Shown: positions 54,330 to 63,475, counted from the stretch's first letter. The stretch is DNA of 64,000 bases from QKTW01 sp052161885 (GCA_052161885.1 CP197396.1:4588001-4652000), one strand, 5' to 3'. Numbers and translations are program-made. The notes: a model not told the origin generated them from the letters alone.

Positions 54330-54430
54330 TGCAGGGAATGGGTTTGGCAATCTTTTAACAATAGGAAAATAAAAACGGCAGGGTTGTTGGATTATACTCT
54401 GTAAACAACCAATAAAACAATAAAAACAAC

Positions 54431-54436
54431 GGAGGT
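54431..54436 (+). promoter_or_regulatory. Strong Shine-Dalgarno sequence (unusual here)
   Basis: GGAGGT, 5 bases before the ATG of cluster member 5. Most genes in the window lack such a sequence, as usual in Bacteroidota, so this gene may be translated differently or may be of different origin. Confidence 0.6.
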
Positions 54437-54441
54437 TAAAA

Positions 54442-54831
54442 ATGAAAAACATCGCATTAGTTCTTCTGACAATGACACTTCTTGCAGGCTTTGCCAATAA
54501 ATCTGAAGCACGCGGCCGTTGGGGCGGTGGCGGCTGGGGCCGTGGAGCAGTATATGCTCCCCGTCCGAGAGTGATAATACCTGTTCCCCGGGTAGTAATA
54601 CCTGCCCCTCGTGTAGTAGTAGCCGATGGTGGTTATTATGGCGGCGGTTACGGTGGCGGATATTATAATAACGGTGGTGCATATTATGGTGGCGGATATT
54701 ATAACAATGGCCCCCGTTACCGTGGTGGATATGATCGCGGATGCGGACGTGGTTACGATCGTGGATATGGCCGTGGCTATAACAGGGGATGTGATCGCGG
54801 CGGATACGGCAGAGGCCGTGGCCGTTGGTAA
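54442..54831 (+). CDS. Small exported Gly/Tyr/Arg-rich protein, cluster member 5
   Basis: 129 residues. Signal peptide MKNIALVLLTMTLLAGFANK then SEARGRWGGG. The mature chain has a Pro/Val/Arg block with three similar units (PRPRVIIPVPRVVIPAPRVVV), then Gly/Tyr repeats (GGYYGGGYGGGYYNNGG) and an Arg/Gly tail with RGCGRGYDRGYGRGYNRG, ending GRGRGRW. RGG/YGG repeats are known in phase-separating proteins; extension to this protein is inference. It has its own region upstream with a Shine-Dalgarno sequence and a terminator after it. Confidence 0.75.
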   Translation: MKNIALVLLTMTLLAGFANKSEARGRWGGGGWGRGAVYAPRPRVIIPVPRVVIPAPRVVVADGGYYGGGYGGGYYNNGGAYYGGGYYNNGPRYRGGYDRGCGRGYDRGYGRGYNRGCDRGGYGRGRGRW

Positions 54832-54857
54832 AAGCTGAAAGATGATAAAATAAAAAA

Positions 54858-54890
54858 AACAGCGTGGATATTTCCACGCTGTTCTTATTT
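54858..54890. terminator. Bidirectional terminator between cluster and gpx
   Basis: AACAGCGTGGA (54858-54868) pairs with TCCACGCTGTT (54873-54883). A runs before and T runs after allow termination on both strands. Confidence 0.85.
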
Positions 54891-54905
54891 TATACATAAC
54901 CGTTT

Positions 54906-55448
54906 CTATTTTTCTATGGCAGAAATCACTGCTGCATCCATTGGCTTGGTACCGGGATCAAAAACATCAACCAGGTTGCCTTTTTCATCGATCAGGTATT
55001 TCTGGAAATTCCACTTTACAGAACTGTTTTTATACCCATTATATTCTTTGCTGGTAAGCCATTGGTAAATAGGAGCCATGTCTTTTCCCTTTACAGCTAT
55101 TTTAGCGGCCATCGGAAAGGTAACACCGTAGTTTTTCTGGCAGAATTCAGATATTTCCTTATTGCTGCCTGGTTCCTGCCACAGGAAATTGTTGGAAGGA
55201 AAGCCAATGATCACCATCTTATCTTTATATTTTTCGTACAGTGCTTCCAGATCCTTGTACTGAGGTGTATAGCCGCATTTAGAAGCCGTATTTACGATCA
55301 GTATTTTCTTTCCCTTGTATTGGGCAAGATCAATAGTGCCGCCGGACAAGGATTCTACCTTGAAATCATAAATACTTTTGGGCACATCTGCTTTTGGTGC
55401 CGGCGCAAAAAAGAAGAATTTAAACATCAGTAAAATGCTGAGTAACAT
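54906..55448 (-). CDS. Glutathione peroxidase family protein (thiol peroxidase)
   Basis: 180 residues. Reduces hydrogen peroxide or lipid peroxides; the Cys form usually uses thioredoxin. Catalytic tetrad visible: Cys58 in IVNTASKCGYTPQYKDL, Gln in FPSNNFLWQEPGS, and Trp/Asn in VKWNFQKYLID. An N-terminal hydrophobic stretch (MLLSILLMFKFFFFAPAP) suggests export or membrane association; a start at residue 8 is possible. Minus strand, convergent with the low-complexity cluster through a shared terminator. Confidence 0.92.
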   Translation of the reverse strand: MLLSILLMFKFFFFAPAPKADVPKSIYDFKVESLSGGTIDLAQYKGKKILIVNTASKCGYTPQYKDLEALYEKYKDKMVIIGFPSNNFLWQEPGSNKEISEFCQKNYGVTFPMAAKIAVKGKDMAPIYQWLTSKEYNGYKNSSVKWNFQKYLIDEKGNLVDVFDPGTKPMDAAVISAIEK

Positions 55449-55573
55449 AAAAAAGTTTTTTCAGGTTGTGTAACAATATTTTCAGAGTATTGTTTTACAA
55501 ACCTACTTAGATTTCAAGTATTATATACAGGGTTACATGCCTCTTGCCGGAGAAATCTTATTTTTGGGCGCAA

Positions 55574-57091
55574 ATGAGAGAACTGTCTGCCCGTATTTTA
55601 ATTTTTATATGCATTATAGCGTTTTGCGCAGGCTGTGCAAACATTGTTCCCCCGTCGGGCGGAAAAAAGGACATCACCCCCCCCAAACTGTTGTCTGCTA
55701 CCCCATCCGATTCGCTTTACAATAACCGTTTCCGTAAGCTGGAACTGCGTTTTGACGAATACATCACGGTAAGCGACGCAGCTACACAGGTACAGATATC
55801 TCCTTTGCTGCCCATAGCGCCTACTGTAACAAGTGCTTATAAAAAAGTTACCGTTACCATTCCGGATACTTTGCTGCAGGATAATACCACTTATCGGATC
55901 TCATTTGGCAATGCCATCAAAGATCTCCATGAGGGTAATCCTATGAAAGCATATACATACATTTTCAGCACAGGAGCGTATTTCGACTCATTAAAAATAG
56001 CAGGGAAAGTAATCAATGCAACAACAGGACTTCTGGATTCCAGTGCAACAATAGTGCTTTACAGTGCAAAAGAAAGCGATAGCGCCATAGTGCGTCACAA
56101 ACCACTGTATGTAACCAAAGTAGCGCAGAACGGCACATTTGCCATTGATGGTTTGCCCAACAGAGATTTTAAAATATATGCGCTTCGTGATAAAAATAAC
56201 AACCTTATATACGATGGTGGTGCAGCCGGCGACTGGATAGGGTTTACGGATAGTATTGTACATCCTGTGCCGGATAGTATGGTACATATTAATTTCCTGC
56301 TTTTCCCCGAAGGAAAAGATACTACTGTTGGAAAAGACGGCTCGTCCGGTAAATTCCGAGGTGATGCAAGCGCTCAGAAACCTAAGACCGAAAAAACCAA
56401 AGAAGGATTTTCTTATATAGCTGCAGTAGACACATCTGACGTTAAGAAACGTACTGTTGAAATATCAAAACCACTTGCGGTAAAATTTAACCGCGTACCG
56501 GCATCTGTTTTAAAAGAGAAAATATTCCTCAGCTATGACAGTTTCGGCCTTATTGTAGAGGCACCGCTGACCATATCTTCAGATACAGGCAGCAAAGCCA
56601 ACACTATGCTGGTAATGCCCGCAGCATGGAAAGAAGATATGGTCTATACATTGCGCCTGATAAAAGGATTTGCAAAAGACAGCTCTGGTGCAGATGCGTT
56701 GCCATCACGTTATACTTTCCATACAAAACGGGATGAGGATTACGGAAAACTTACTATTCATTTGCCGGCTAAGTACTACGGACCGGACTATGTACTGCAG
56801 GTAACGAACGATAAGGACACTATTTACCAGAAACCGGTTGCAGACACAATGGTACGCCTGAAATTTTTACAGCCATCTACTTATACGTTCCGTGTGATCG
56901 TGGATAAAAATCATGATGGTACCTGGAATACCGGTGACCTGTTTGGCAAGAAACAACCTGAAATAGTAATACCATATACAAACAGCGTGCTGCTTAAAGC
57001 CGGGTGGGAAAATATTGTAGATTTTGATGAGCAGAAGAAAGCAGCGGCTCCGGGAGGGTTAAAAAGCAGAGCTAATGCAACAACGAAATAA
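55574..57091 (+). CDS. Ig-like domain (Big_5) lipoprotein
   Basis: 505 residues from the ATG at 55574 (an upstream in-frame ATG at 55544 is less likely). Lipoprotein signal with lipobox FCAGC (IFICIIAFCAGC). After the Cys comes ANIVPPSGGKKDITPPKLLS, the signature of a common Bacteroidota outer-membrane lipoprotein. Residues about 45-140 form a Big_5 Ig-like domain (RKLELRFDEYITVSDAATQV, FGNAIKDLHEGNPM). The rest contains further beta-sandwich modules (SKPLAVKFNRVP, VLRVIVDKNHDGTWN-like part near the end). Function unknown. It precedes an S9 peptidase by 29 bases and may be co-transcribed. Confidence 0.88.
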   Translation: MRELSARILIFICIIAFCAGCANIVPPSGGKKDITPPKLLSATPSDSLYNNRFRKLELRFDEYITVSDAATQVQISPLLPIAPTVTSAYKKVTVTIPDTLLQDNTTYRISFGNAIKDLHEGNPMKAYTYIFSTGAYFDSLKIAGKVINATTGLLDSSATIVLYSAKESDSAIVRHKPLYVTKVAQNGTFAIDGLPNRDFKIYALRDKNNNLIYDGGAAGDWIGFTDSIVHPVPDSMVHINFLLFPEGKDTTVGKDGSSGKFRGDASAQKPKTEKTKEGFSYIAAVDTSDVKKRTVEISKPLAVKFNRVPASVLKEKIFLSYDSFGLIVEAPLTISSDTGSKANTMLVMPAAWKEDMVYTLRLIKGFAKDSSGADALPSRYTFHTKRDEDYGKLTIHLPAKYYGPDYVLQVTNDKDTIYQKPVADTMVRLKFLQPSTYTFRVIVDKNHDGTWNTGDLFGKKQPEIVIPYTNSVLLKAGWENIVDFDEQKKAAAPGGLKSRANATTK

Positions 57092-57120
57092 AAAACCTTA
57101 AAACAATTACTGTTGACCAT

Positions 57121-59154
57121 ATGAAGAAGATCTTTATTCCTTTATTTCTGCTGGGCACGCTGCAAAGCATGGCCCAGGACCGTATGACACCGGAATTGCT
57201 CTGGAGTCTCAAGCGTGTTGGCGCAGACGGTATTTCTGCAGACGGCGGCAAAGTGTATTATACTGCCCGCCAGACAGACATAGCGACTGAAAAGACCACA
57301 TCAAAGCATTATACCATAAATCTTGAAAAAGGTACAACCAAGGAATGGACGGCGCCGGAAGGTAAAAGTATCATTCAGCGCGATGCAGATGCCTGGTATG
57401 CAACAGATGAAAAAACGCTCTACCGCAGCTCCGATCATGGCAAGAGCTGGAAAGCTGTATTTGACGGCCTGCAGGATGCCGACAATGTGCGTGTATCTCC
57501 CGATGGCCGGTATGTTGCATTTTCGAAAGAAGTGCTCGTGAAGCCGGTAAAAGGCACAGACCTTTACCCGGACCTCACGAAAACAACGGCGCAGGTTTAT
57601 ACAGATCTCAACTATCGCCACTGGGATACCTGGGAAGACGGTAAATTTTCACATATTTTTCTTGCAGCCGTAAAGAATGGCGCTGAAGCAAAAGATCTGA
57701 TGAATAGTGAGCCGTATGATTGTCCGCAGAAGCCATTTGGAGGAACAGAAGACTTTGTCTGGCGCCCCGACAGTAAAGGACTGGTATATGTGTGCAAGAA
57801 AAAAGCCGGTAAAGAATATGCAACCAGCACCAATACAGACCTGTATTATTATGAAATAGCTACTGCAGAAACTGTTAACTGGACTGCCAACATGATGGGT
57901 TATGATACAAACCCCTCCTTCAGCCCGGATGGTAAACGCATTGCCTGGACCAGCATGGCGCACGATGGTTATGAAAGTGATAAGAATGACGTGTATGTAA
58001 TGGACGTTACGCCCCGTGGCGGCATCAATATGAAGATGAACCTTACTGCAGGATGGGATGCAGCGGCAGGTGGTTTTGCCTGGGATAACAACAGCAGCAA
58101 AATTTATATCAATGCACCTGTAAAAGGTACAGAACAGTTGTTTGAAGTAAACGTACCTGCAAATCTTGCTGTACGTATGATGCCTGCTGTAACACAGGTT
58201 ACCAACGGAAAGTTTGACATTAATGGTATTGTAGGGCAGGCAGGAAAAGAGCTTATCGTAACCCGTTGCGATATGAATCATGCGACAGAACTGTACGCTG
58301 TAAATCCTGTGGATGGCAATATGCACGCCATTACACATGAAAATGATGAAACCTACAAAAGCGTAAAACCCAGCGATACAAAACTCCGCATGGTAAAAAC
58401 TACCGATGGCCGCCAGATGGGCGTTTGGGTAGTATATCCGCCGGATTTTGACCCTGCAAAGAAATATCCTACACTGCTGTATTGCCAGGGCGGTCCGCAG
58501 TCTGCGCTCACACAGTTCTACAGCGTACGCTGGAACTTCCAGCTGATGGCAGCGCAAGGTTACATAGTAGTGGCGCCAAACCGCCACGGTATGCCGGGTT
58601 GGGGTGTAAAATGGAATGAGGAGATCAGTAAAGACTGGGGTGGCCAGCCGATGGATGACTACCTTGCAGCCATTGACGATGTAGCAAAAGAAGATTATGT
58701 AGATAAGAACAGGTTGGGTTGCGTAGGTGCCAGCTACGGCGGCTACAGTGTATACATGCTTGCGGGTATACACAACAACAGGTTTAAAACCTTCATTGCG
58801 CATGATGGCCTTTTTGATTTGAAGAGCTGGTATGGTACCACAGAAGAACTGTGGTTTGCCAACTGGGATATCGGCGGTGCTTATTGGGATGGTTCTGCAC
58901 CGAAAAGCTATGAGAAATTCAACCCAAGCAACTATGTTGATAAATGGAATACACCGATTATGATCGTGCAGGGCGGTATCGATTTCCGTGTGCCGATAGA
59001 GCAGGGATTGGAAGCGTTCCAGGCAGCGCAGCTCAAAGGCATTAAGAGCAAGTTGCTGTACCTGCCCAACGAAAACCACTGGGTGCTGCATGCACACAAC
59101 GGCCTTGTATGGCAGCATGAGTTTTTCAAATGGCTGGATGAGACTTTGAAATAA
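57121..59154 (+). CDS. S9 family peptidase (prolyl oligopeptidase / dipeptidyl peptidase-like)
   Basis: 677 residues. Signal peptide MKKIFIPLFLLGTLQSMAQ. N-terminal beta-propeller with WD40-like repeats (VSPDGRYVAFSKE, PDGKRIAWTSMAHDGYESD). C-terminal alpha/beta hydrolase with nucleophile Ser at about 537 in GCVGASYGGYSVYM, Asp about 621 in GGIDFRVPIEQG, and His about 653 in NENHWVLHAHN. Cleaves short peptides, often after Pro, in the periplasm or outside. Terminator follows at 59177. Confidence 0.93.
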   Translation: MKKIFIPLFLLGTLQSMAQDRMTPELLWSLKRVGADGISADGGKVYYTARQTDIATEKTTSKHYTINLEKGTTKEWTAPEGKSIIQRDADAWYATDEKTLYRSSDHGKSWKAVFDGLQDADNVRVSPDGRYVAFSKEVLVKPVKGTDLYPDLTKTTAQVYTDLNYRHWDTWEDGKFSHIFLAAVKNGAEAKDLMNSEPYDCPQKPFGGTEDFVWRPDSKGLVYVCKKKAGKEYATSTNTDLYYYEIATAETVNWTANMMGYDTNPSFSPDGKRIAWTSMAHDGYESDKNDVYVMDVTPRGGINMKMNLTAGWDAAAGGFAWDNNSSKIYINAPVKGTEQLFEVNVPANLAVRMMPAVTQVTNGKFDINGIVGQAGKELIVTRCDMNHATELYAVNPVDGNMHAITHENDETYKSVKPSDTKLRMVKTTDGRQMGVWVVYPPDFDPAKKYPTLLYCQGGPQSALTQFYSVRWNFQLMAAQGYIVVAPNRHGMPGWGVKWNEEISKDWGGQPMDDYLAAIDDVAKEDYVDKNRLGCVGASYGGYSVYMLAGIHNNRFKTFIAHDGLFDLKSWYGTTEELWFANWDIGGAYWDGSAPKSYEKFNPSNYVDKWNTPIMIVQGGIDFRVPIEQGLEAFQAAQLKGIKSKLLYLPNENHWVLHAHNGLVWQHEFFKWLDETLK

Positions 59155-59176
59155 TAACAGGTATTAATAAACAGAG

Positions 59177-59209
59177 AGGCGCCGGATAACGGCGCCTTTT
59201 CTTTTTTTA
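59177..59209 (+). terminator. Terminator after the S9 peptidase gene
   Basis: AGGCGCCG (59177-59184) pairs with CGGCGCCT (59190-59197) around a 5-base loop, then TTTTCTTTTTTT. Confidence 0.85.
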
Positions 59210-59353
59210 AAATATTTTCTGTAGCAGGCAACCTTTTGAAAACGTACTGCATTTTAGAAGTATCAGAGGTTTGAAACTGGATGGTGATAATAGGTTACAA
59301 CAACGAATGGAAACACTTTAATCCTCTATCTTGCAAACTACCCAGGCATTTTT

Positions 59354-59917
59354 TTGAGCGCTGATAAACTATATAATAACGAAGAAGTCTCTCTCGCAGC
59401 CGGATGCAGAGATGGTAATGCTTTTGCCCAGAAGTTGCTGTATGAGCGGTACGTAGAACAAATGATGATATTGTGCCTCCGGTACATCAGTAATCAGCAT
59501 GACGCAAAGGAAGCGCTGATGGATGGCTTTTGCAGTTGCTACAGAAGTATAAACAGCTTTACCTGGCAGGGCCCCGGAAGTCTGCAGGCATGGATGAAGA
59601 GGGTAATGATCAATCAGTGCCTGATGCGGCTGCGGAAGAATAAGAAAGTGTTTGCCGAACTGAATGATATACATGAAGGAATGCAGGATGCGGTATCTGC
59701 CATAGATATACTCAGCGCAAAGGAGATCATGCAGCTGGTGCATCAGTTGCCGGATGGTTACCGGGCTGTATTCAATCTGTATGTTTTTGAAGAGATGACA
59801 CATAAAGAAATTGCCTTGCTGCTGGATATAACAGAAAACACCTCGAAATCGCAGCTGTTTAAAGCAAGGCAGTTGCTGCAGAAAAAAATATGCCAACTAA
59901 ATAAATCAGATATATGA
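59354..59917 (+). CDS. ECF-type sigma factor
   Basis: 187 residues, TTG start at 59354. Region 2 covers about residues 20-95 (NAFAQKLLYERYVEQMMILC, DAKEALMDGFCSCYRSI, WMKRVMINQCLMRLR), region 4 about 120-180 (LPDGYRAVFNLYVFEEMTHK with HTH EIALLLDITENTSKSQLFKA). The stop overlaps the next gene by 4 bases (ATGA), so they are translationally coupled. It differs from the sigma factor at 1807. It heads a trio with a membrane protein and an exported protein; these are likely regulator and effector. Confidence 0.92.
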   Translation: MSADKLYNNEEVSLAAGCRDGNAFAQKLLYERYVEQMMILCLRYISNQHDAKEALMDGFCSCYRSINSFTWQGPGSLQAWMKRVMINQCLMRLRKNKKVFAELNDIHEGMQDAVSAIDILSAKEIMQLVHQLPDGYRAVFNLYVFEEMTHKEIALLLDITENTSKSQLFKARQLLQKKICQLNKSDI

Positions 59918-60582
59918 CACCGGATTTTGATAAAGAACTGAGAGATAAAATCAGTAATGCGCCAGTAAAAGATCTGATGAATGATTTTGATACTGCAGAA
60001 ACCTGGAACTGTATCCGGGAGCGTATGCAGACGCCAGAGAAAAAGAAGCCGGCCGGTATAAATATATGGGCTACGCACTTGGCGGCGTGCCTTGCAGGTA
60101 TGGCAGTCACCTGGCTGATATTCTTCTACCACCCGGCAGCAGATAACAGAACTACAGGCGTAGTGATTGTAAAAAAAGATACCGTATGGAAAACGGTTGC
60201 CCGGGCGACTTCACAGACATTGCAACCTGTGACATCGCAGGGAACACATACGTCTTATGTTATAAAAACCATACAGGCAGATAAAAAAACGCCAGCCCCT
60301 GTAACGCCCATACAGATACCGGATAAAAGATCAGATGAATCACCGGCTGATAATGCGACCGGAACATCATATGCGGTACAAAGCGGAACAAATATTTCAG
60401 TACAGCGGGAGGTCACCGTTCATCTGATGGATATAAACAATGAAGACCGGGATCTTGCAAAACGTGAACAAGCCCGCATTCCCGGTGCGCCGATACTTAC
60501 TATCAATAAGCCGGGCAGTATAAACAACAATACGCCACTGGCAGTCACAGGGCTGATACAAACATTTAAACCCAACAAATAA
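59914..60582 (+). CDS. Probable anti-sigma factor (single-pass membrane protein)
   Basis: 222 residues. N-terminal cytoplasmic part (about 1-48) with DFDTAETWNCIRERMQTPEK, one transmembrane segment about 52-72 (ATHLAACLAGMAVTWLIFFY), and a Thr/Pro/Lys-rich periplasmic part of about 145 residues without recognised fold. No zinc-binding anti-sigma motif is present. Its 4-base overlap with the sigma gene and its topology point to an anti-sigma function; this rests on context. The next gene starts 6 bases after. Confidence 0.75.
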   Translation: MTPDFDKELRDKISNAPVKDLMNDFDTAETWNCIRERMQTPEKKKPAGINIWATHLAACLAGMAVTWLIFFYHPAADNRTTGVVIVKKDTVWKTVARATSQTLQPVTSQGTHTSYVIKTIQADKKTPAPVTPIQIPDKRSDESPADNATGTSYAVQSGTNISVQREVTVHLMDINNEDRDLAKREQARIPGAPILTINKPGSINNNTPLAVTGLIQTFKPNK

Positions 60583-60588
60583 AATTGT

Positions 60589-61764
60589 ATGAAGAAGATT
60601 TTCAAACCCCTGCTGGTACTTACATTGTTGCCGGCAATAGTTTTTGCGCAAAAAAATAAGGCATTTACACCGCTTAACCCGGACGATGAAGTTGCAGCGA
60701 AGCTTTTCCGGCTGCCGGAGGAAGACATTAATTACCGTTTTACAATTGCGCTGCCACATGAAAATTATCTCTTAGTTGAGTTTCGCCGTCTGAGTGACTG
60801 GAGAGATTCCGGGGCGATGGATGCCGTGATACGCAGTGCAGCTGCTGTGGCGAAGAAATATGATACCGCTGTTGCAGGTTCTGGCAGTAAGACGCTGGAA
60901 GTACACTTGCCGATAAAAAATGAACCTGTTACCGCACGGTTGAGGTCAAATACGGAAAACGCCGGCCTGCGGATATTTTCCGGAGGGAATGATGCCCCGC
61001 TGAAGATCGGTATGGATACTGTCAGCATTCTGAAGAATTTTGCGGTGTACAAAGACGCTGACGGAGTGATGCAGAAAGCGCAGGTGCAATATACCCTGCT
61101 GGTAAAGGATCTGAAGGAAATGCAGGAAATGTATACTGAAGGGACATGGCAGCAGGCGGATTTATTTATCGACTCTGTAGTAAAGGAGTACAGAAGCAGG
61201 TGGCGAAACCAGGATGCCTGGTACCATTCTCTTTATGCAAGCTATGATGCCGGATCTGATCGTAAGACCGCTATTGTAAGTACACGGCGGGATGCAAACG
61301 ACAGAAGTGGTTTCGGGAAAGTAGTGAATTTTGACGAGTGTGTGGGCGTGTCGCTGATGCGCGGAGTTTTTTGCCCGTCAATAGAACTCGGTCTGAGATG
61401 TATTATCGACCATTCAAAAAGTGGAGATATTTTTTTAAGAGTATCTGACAACTCACTTTTTACTTTTGACCGGCAGCCCGATAATAAAGTAAAAGCGTAC
61501 GGAACGCCGTTTTTAAATCTTGAAATCGGAAGTACATCGGGAGAGGATAATAAAAGAACAATACCTTATTACAGCTTTTCTGCCGGCGGTGGTGTAAAGC
61601 TTAGAGCAGCTGACGGATACCGCGATCCCACATTGGATGACGACCTCTACCGCGTTTTTATGCGTTACGGATTTACAAAAGCTGTGAATGTTACCTGCGA
61701 TGCCTACCTGGGGCCACATACCCAGGGATGGATAGGTTTTTCCCTGAATGTCCGGTTCCTGTAG
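60589..61764 (+). CDS. Exported protein of unknown function, in sigma-factor operon
   Basis: 391 residues. Signal peptide MKKIFKPLLVLTLLPAIVFA then QKNKAF. The sequence has alternating polar/hydrophobic strands (SLYASYDAGSDRKTAIVSTR, GVKLRAADGYRD) and ends VNVTCDAYLGPHTQGWIG plus FSLNVRFL, the aromatic-ended strand of an outer membrane beta-barrel. I do not recognise a named family. It lies 6 bases after the anti-sigma gene and so may be part of the signal-receiving or regulated output of that operon. Confidence 0.75.
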   Translation: MKKIFKPLLVLTLLPAIVFAQKNKAFTPLNPDDEVAAKLFRLPEEDINYRFTIALPHENYLLVEFRRLSDWRDSGAMDAVIRSAAAVAKKYDTAVAGSGSKTLEVHLPIKNEPVTARLRSNTENAGLRIFSGGNDAPLKIGMDTVSILKNFAVYKDADGVMQKAQVQYTLLVKDLKEMQEMYTEGTWQQADLFIDSVVKEYRSRWRNQDAWYHSLYASYDAGSDRKTAIVSTRRDANDRSGFGKVVNFDECVGVSLMRGVFCPSIELGLRCIIDHSKSGDIFLRVSDNSLFTFDRQPDNKVKAYGTPFLNLEIGSTSGEDNKRTIPYYSFSAGGGVKLRAADGYRDPTLDDDLYRVFMRYGFTKAVNVTCDAYLGPHTQGWIGFSLNVRFL

Positions 61765-61850
61765 ACGATATGACAGAGTGGCTACGAAGAAGATTACACG
61801 CTATATTATGACTGATTTTGTCCGACTAACTTGTATACAGTAAAAAGTGC

Positions 61851-62471
61851 CTACTCCAACTCAACCCCCGTTATTAATTCATAACTGTTGTCGCCCAACT
61901 TTTTTATAGCCTGTAGCACATATTTAAGCCCTTCAGTATTTTCCAGCTCTTTTATTGATTCCATTGTTGCCAGGTATTGCTGGATGAATTTTTGGAGCCG
62001 AAAGCATTCATCGCGCGTGAGGAACCCGATATAGTAATTGTTTGTATAGCTGTCAAAGGCTTCATTATCTTTCAGCGATCTGCCATTTATGAGGAAACTC
62101 CACAGCTTGATAAATTCAGCGTTGCCTGTATGGATAACGAGTTTTGTACTTTCACTATAGCGCCATTTATTAATCAACGGGCCGATTAAATCCAATGTAT
62201 GATTACCCGACCAGTCCCAATATATTCCGATGAAAACCGAAGTTAATTCATCAATCAGATTTTTATCAAGATCATTGAAACACGCCTCCAGATCATCTGT
62301 CGTTTTCAGGAAGGAAATCAGGCGTTCGTCTGCAAGTGGCTGATTAAATTCTTTCATCGAATTTTTATGCTCATCTGTGAACCATTGCCGGAAGTCTGCA
62401 TAGTTTTCAAACATCAGATCTTTTAAATGCTTAGGCTCACAGGCTTCCATAAAACTTATTCTATTACCCAT
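61851..62471 (-). CDS. Hypothetical protein
   Basis: 206 residues, no signal peptide, mainly helical and acidic. Notable stretches are FENYADFRQWFTDEHKNSMK, GIYWDWSGNHTLDLIGPLIN and FLTRDECFRLQKFIQQYL. No family recognised with confidence; the size, acidity and isolated position resemble small immunity or DUF1877-like proteins, but no toxin partner is seen. It is followed downstream by the convergent exported protein gene. Confidence 0.65.
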   Translation of the reverse strand: MGNRISFMEACEPKHLKDLMFENYADFRQWFTDEHKNSMKEFNQPLADERLISFLKTTDDLEACFNDLDKNLIDELTSVFIGIYWDWSGNHTLDLIGPLINKWRYSESTKLVIHTGNAEFIKLWSFLINGRSLKDNEAFDSYTNNYYIGFLTRDECFRLQKFIQQYLATMESIKELENTEGLKYVLQAIKKLGDNSYELITGVELE

Positions 62472-62604
62472 ACTATGTATAATTAGGTAGGCGTTTCAGC
62501 TGTTCCTTTATATATTGGTTGCAATTGCAGTGGGGCATTTACAAGAGTATTTTAATAGAAAGCTATTGGTGAAAAACACCAACAGTGGAGTAGTTATATA
62601 AAAA

Positions 62605-62985
62605 CTACAAGCTATGCTTCTCCCTATATGCGGCCAATGCTGCCGCCAGCAACTGTTTCAGTGCAGGAGCGTTTATCTGTTCCGGGGTTTTAATCTGTAC
62701 ATAACGTGATATTTTCCCGGTTCCTTCAAGCATTTTTTCAGGATCGGGCAATCCGGTTCCGCGATTAAAACCCAGCTTAATCCCTTTTTTTGAAGGAATG
62801 ATAACGCATATAAGCTCGGAGTATTTTTGCCCGTAGCAATAACCGATCATTTTTGCAGGAAGATCTACTTGTTCTGTAATGCCCGGGAGATTGGCCAGGA
62901 GCACTTCACGCAGCTGTAATGCATTGCTGCAGACCTGCTCATCGTACTGCGACAGAAAGGTGATTATTTCATTGCCTGCTTTCAT
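62605..62985 (-). CDS. DUF1801-family protein (YdhG-like)
   Basis: 126 residues. YdhG/DUF1801 fold: QLREVLLANLPGITEQVDLP, MIGYCYGQKYSELICVIIPS, KLGFNRGTGLPDPEKMLEGTG, and RYVQIKTPEQINAPALKQLL. Small cytoplasmic protein, function unknown. It stands alone between two hypothetical genes. Confidence 0.82.
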   Translation of the reverse strand: MKAGNEIITFLSQYDEQVCSNALQLREVLLANLPGITEQVDLPAKMIGYCYGQKYSELICVIIPSKKGIKLGFNRGTGLPDPEKMLEGTGKISRYVQIKTPEQINAPALKQLLAAALAAYREKHSL

Positions 62986-63024
62986 CTGATGTTTTTATTA
63001 TTTCTGCAGTGCATAGAACTTATG

Positions 63025-63459
63025 CTATTGATCAAGGGTTATCTTCATGGTATAATGCATGTAGCCTTTTTTCAGTTTTACTCTTTTATCTTTCCTGCTA
63101 AAAGGAATAGTATCCTTGTTATCTACAATAAGTTTTTGTTTGGGACTTGGCCAGCCCATTCCTGTCTGAAAAAGAGCTCTTTTACCTTTTTCAAGCTGAA
63201 ATGTGTACGATCCTTTTTGCATACTTGTATCTTTTGCAAGGATGGGAATGGTATCTTTTCTTACTTTTTCTGAAGAAAAATTACTGTCAGATACGTCAGC
63301 AGTCTCTATTGAATTTTGATAAGGCATGTCAAATTTGCTCACATTGATGACCTTGATTGTTTTGCTGGTATTAGATCTGTTGATTAAAAAAACAGCATAA
63401 CCTGGGTCACAGGATTCAAAAGCAATAAGCCCGATAAACAGGAAGATTATTCGTGTCAT
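63025..63459 (-). CDS. Putative lipoprotein, unknown function
   Basis: 144 residues. N-terminus MTRIIFLFIGLIAFESC with a lipobox-like AFESC, followed by DPGYAVFLINRSNTSKTIKV, an immunoglobulin-like first strand pair. The rest is beta-rich and basic (YTFQLEKGKRALFQTGMGW, KDKRVKLKKGYMHYTMKI). No named family. It ends 39 bases before the DUF1801 gene's start on the same strand. Confidence 0.65.
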   Translation of the reverse strand: MTRIIFLFIGLIAFESCDPGYAVFLINRSNTSKTIKVINVSKFDMPYQNSIETADVSDSNFSSEKVRKDTIPILAKDTSMQKGSYTFQLEKGKRALFQTGMGWPSPKQKLIVDNKDTIPFSRKDKRVKLKKGYMHYTMKITLDQ

Positions 63460-63475
63460 TTTTAAACAATTGGGT

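Noticed and set aside
57649..59118. 489-residue minus-strand ORF opposite the S9 peptidase
   Set aside because: Reverse-frame shadow; the plus-strand gene has all catalytic motifs.
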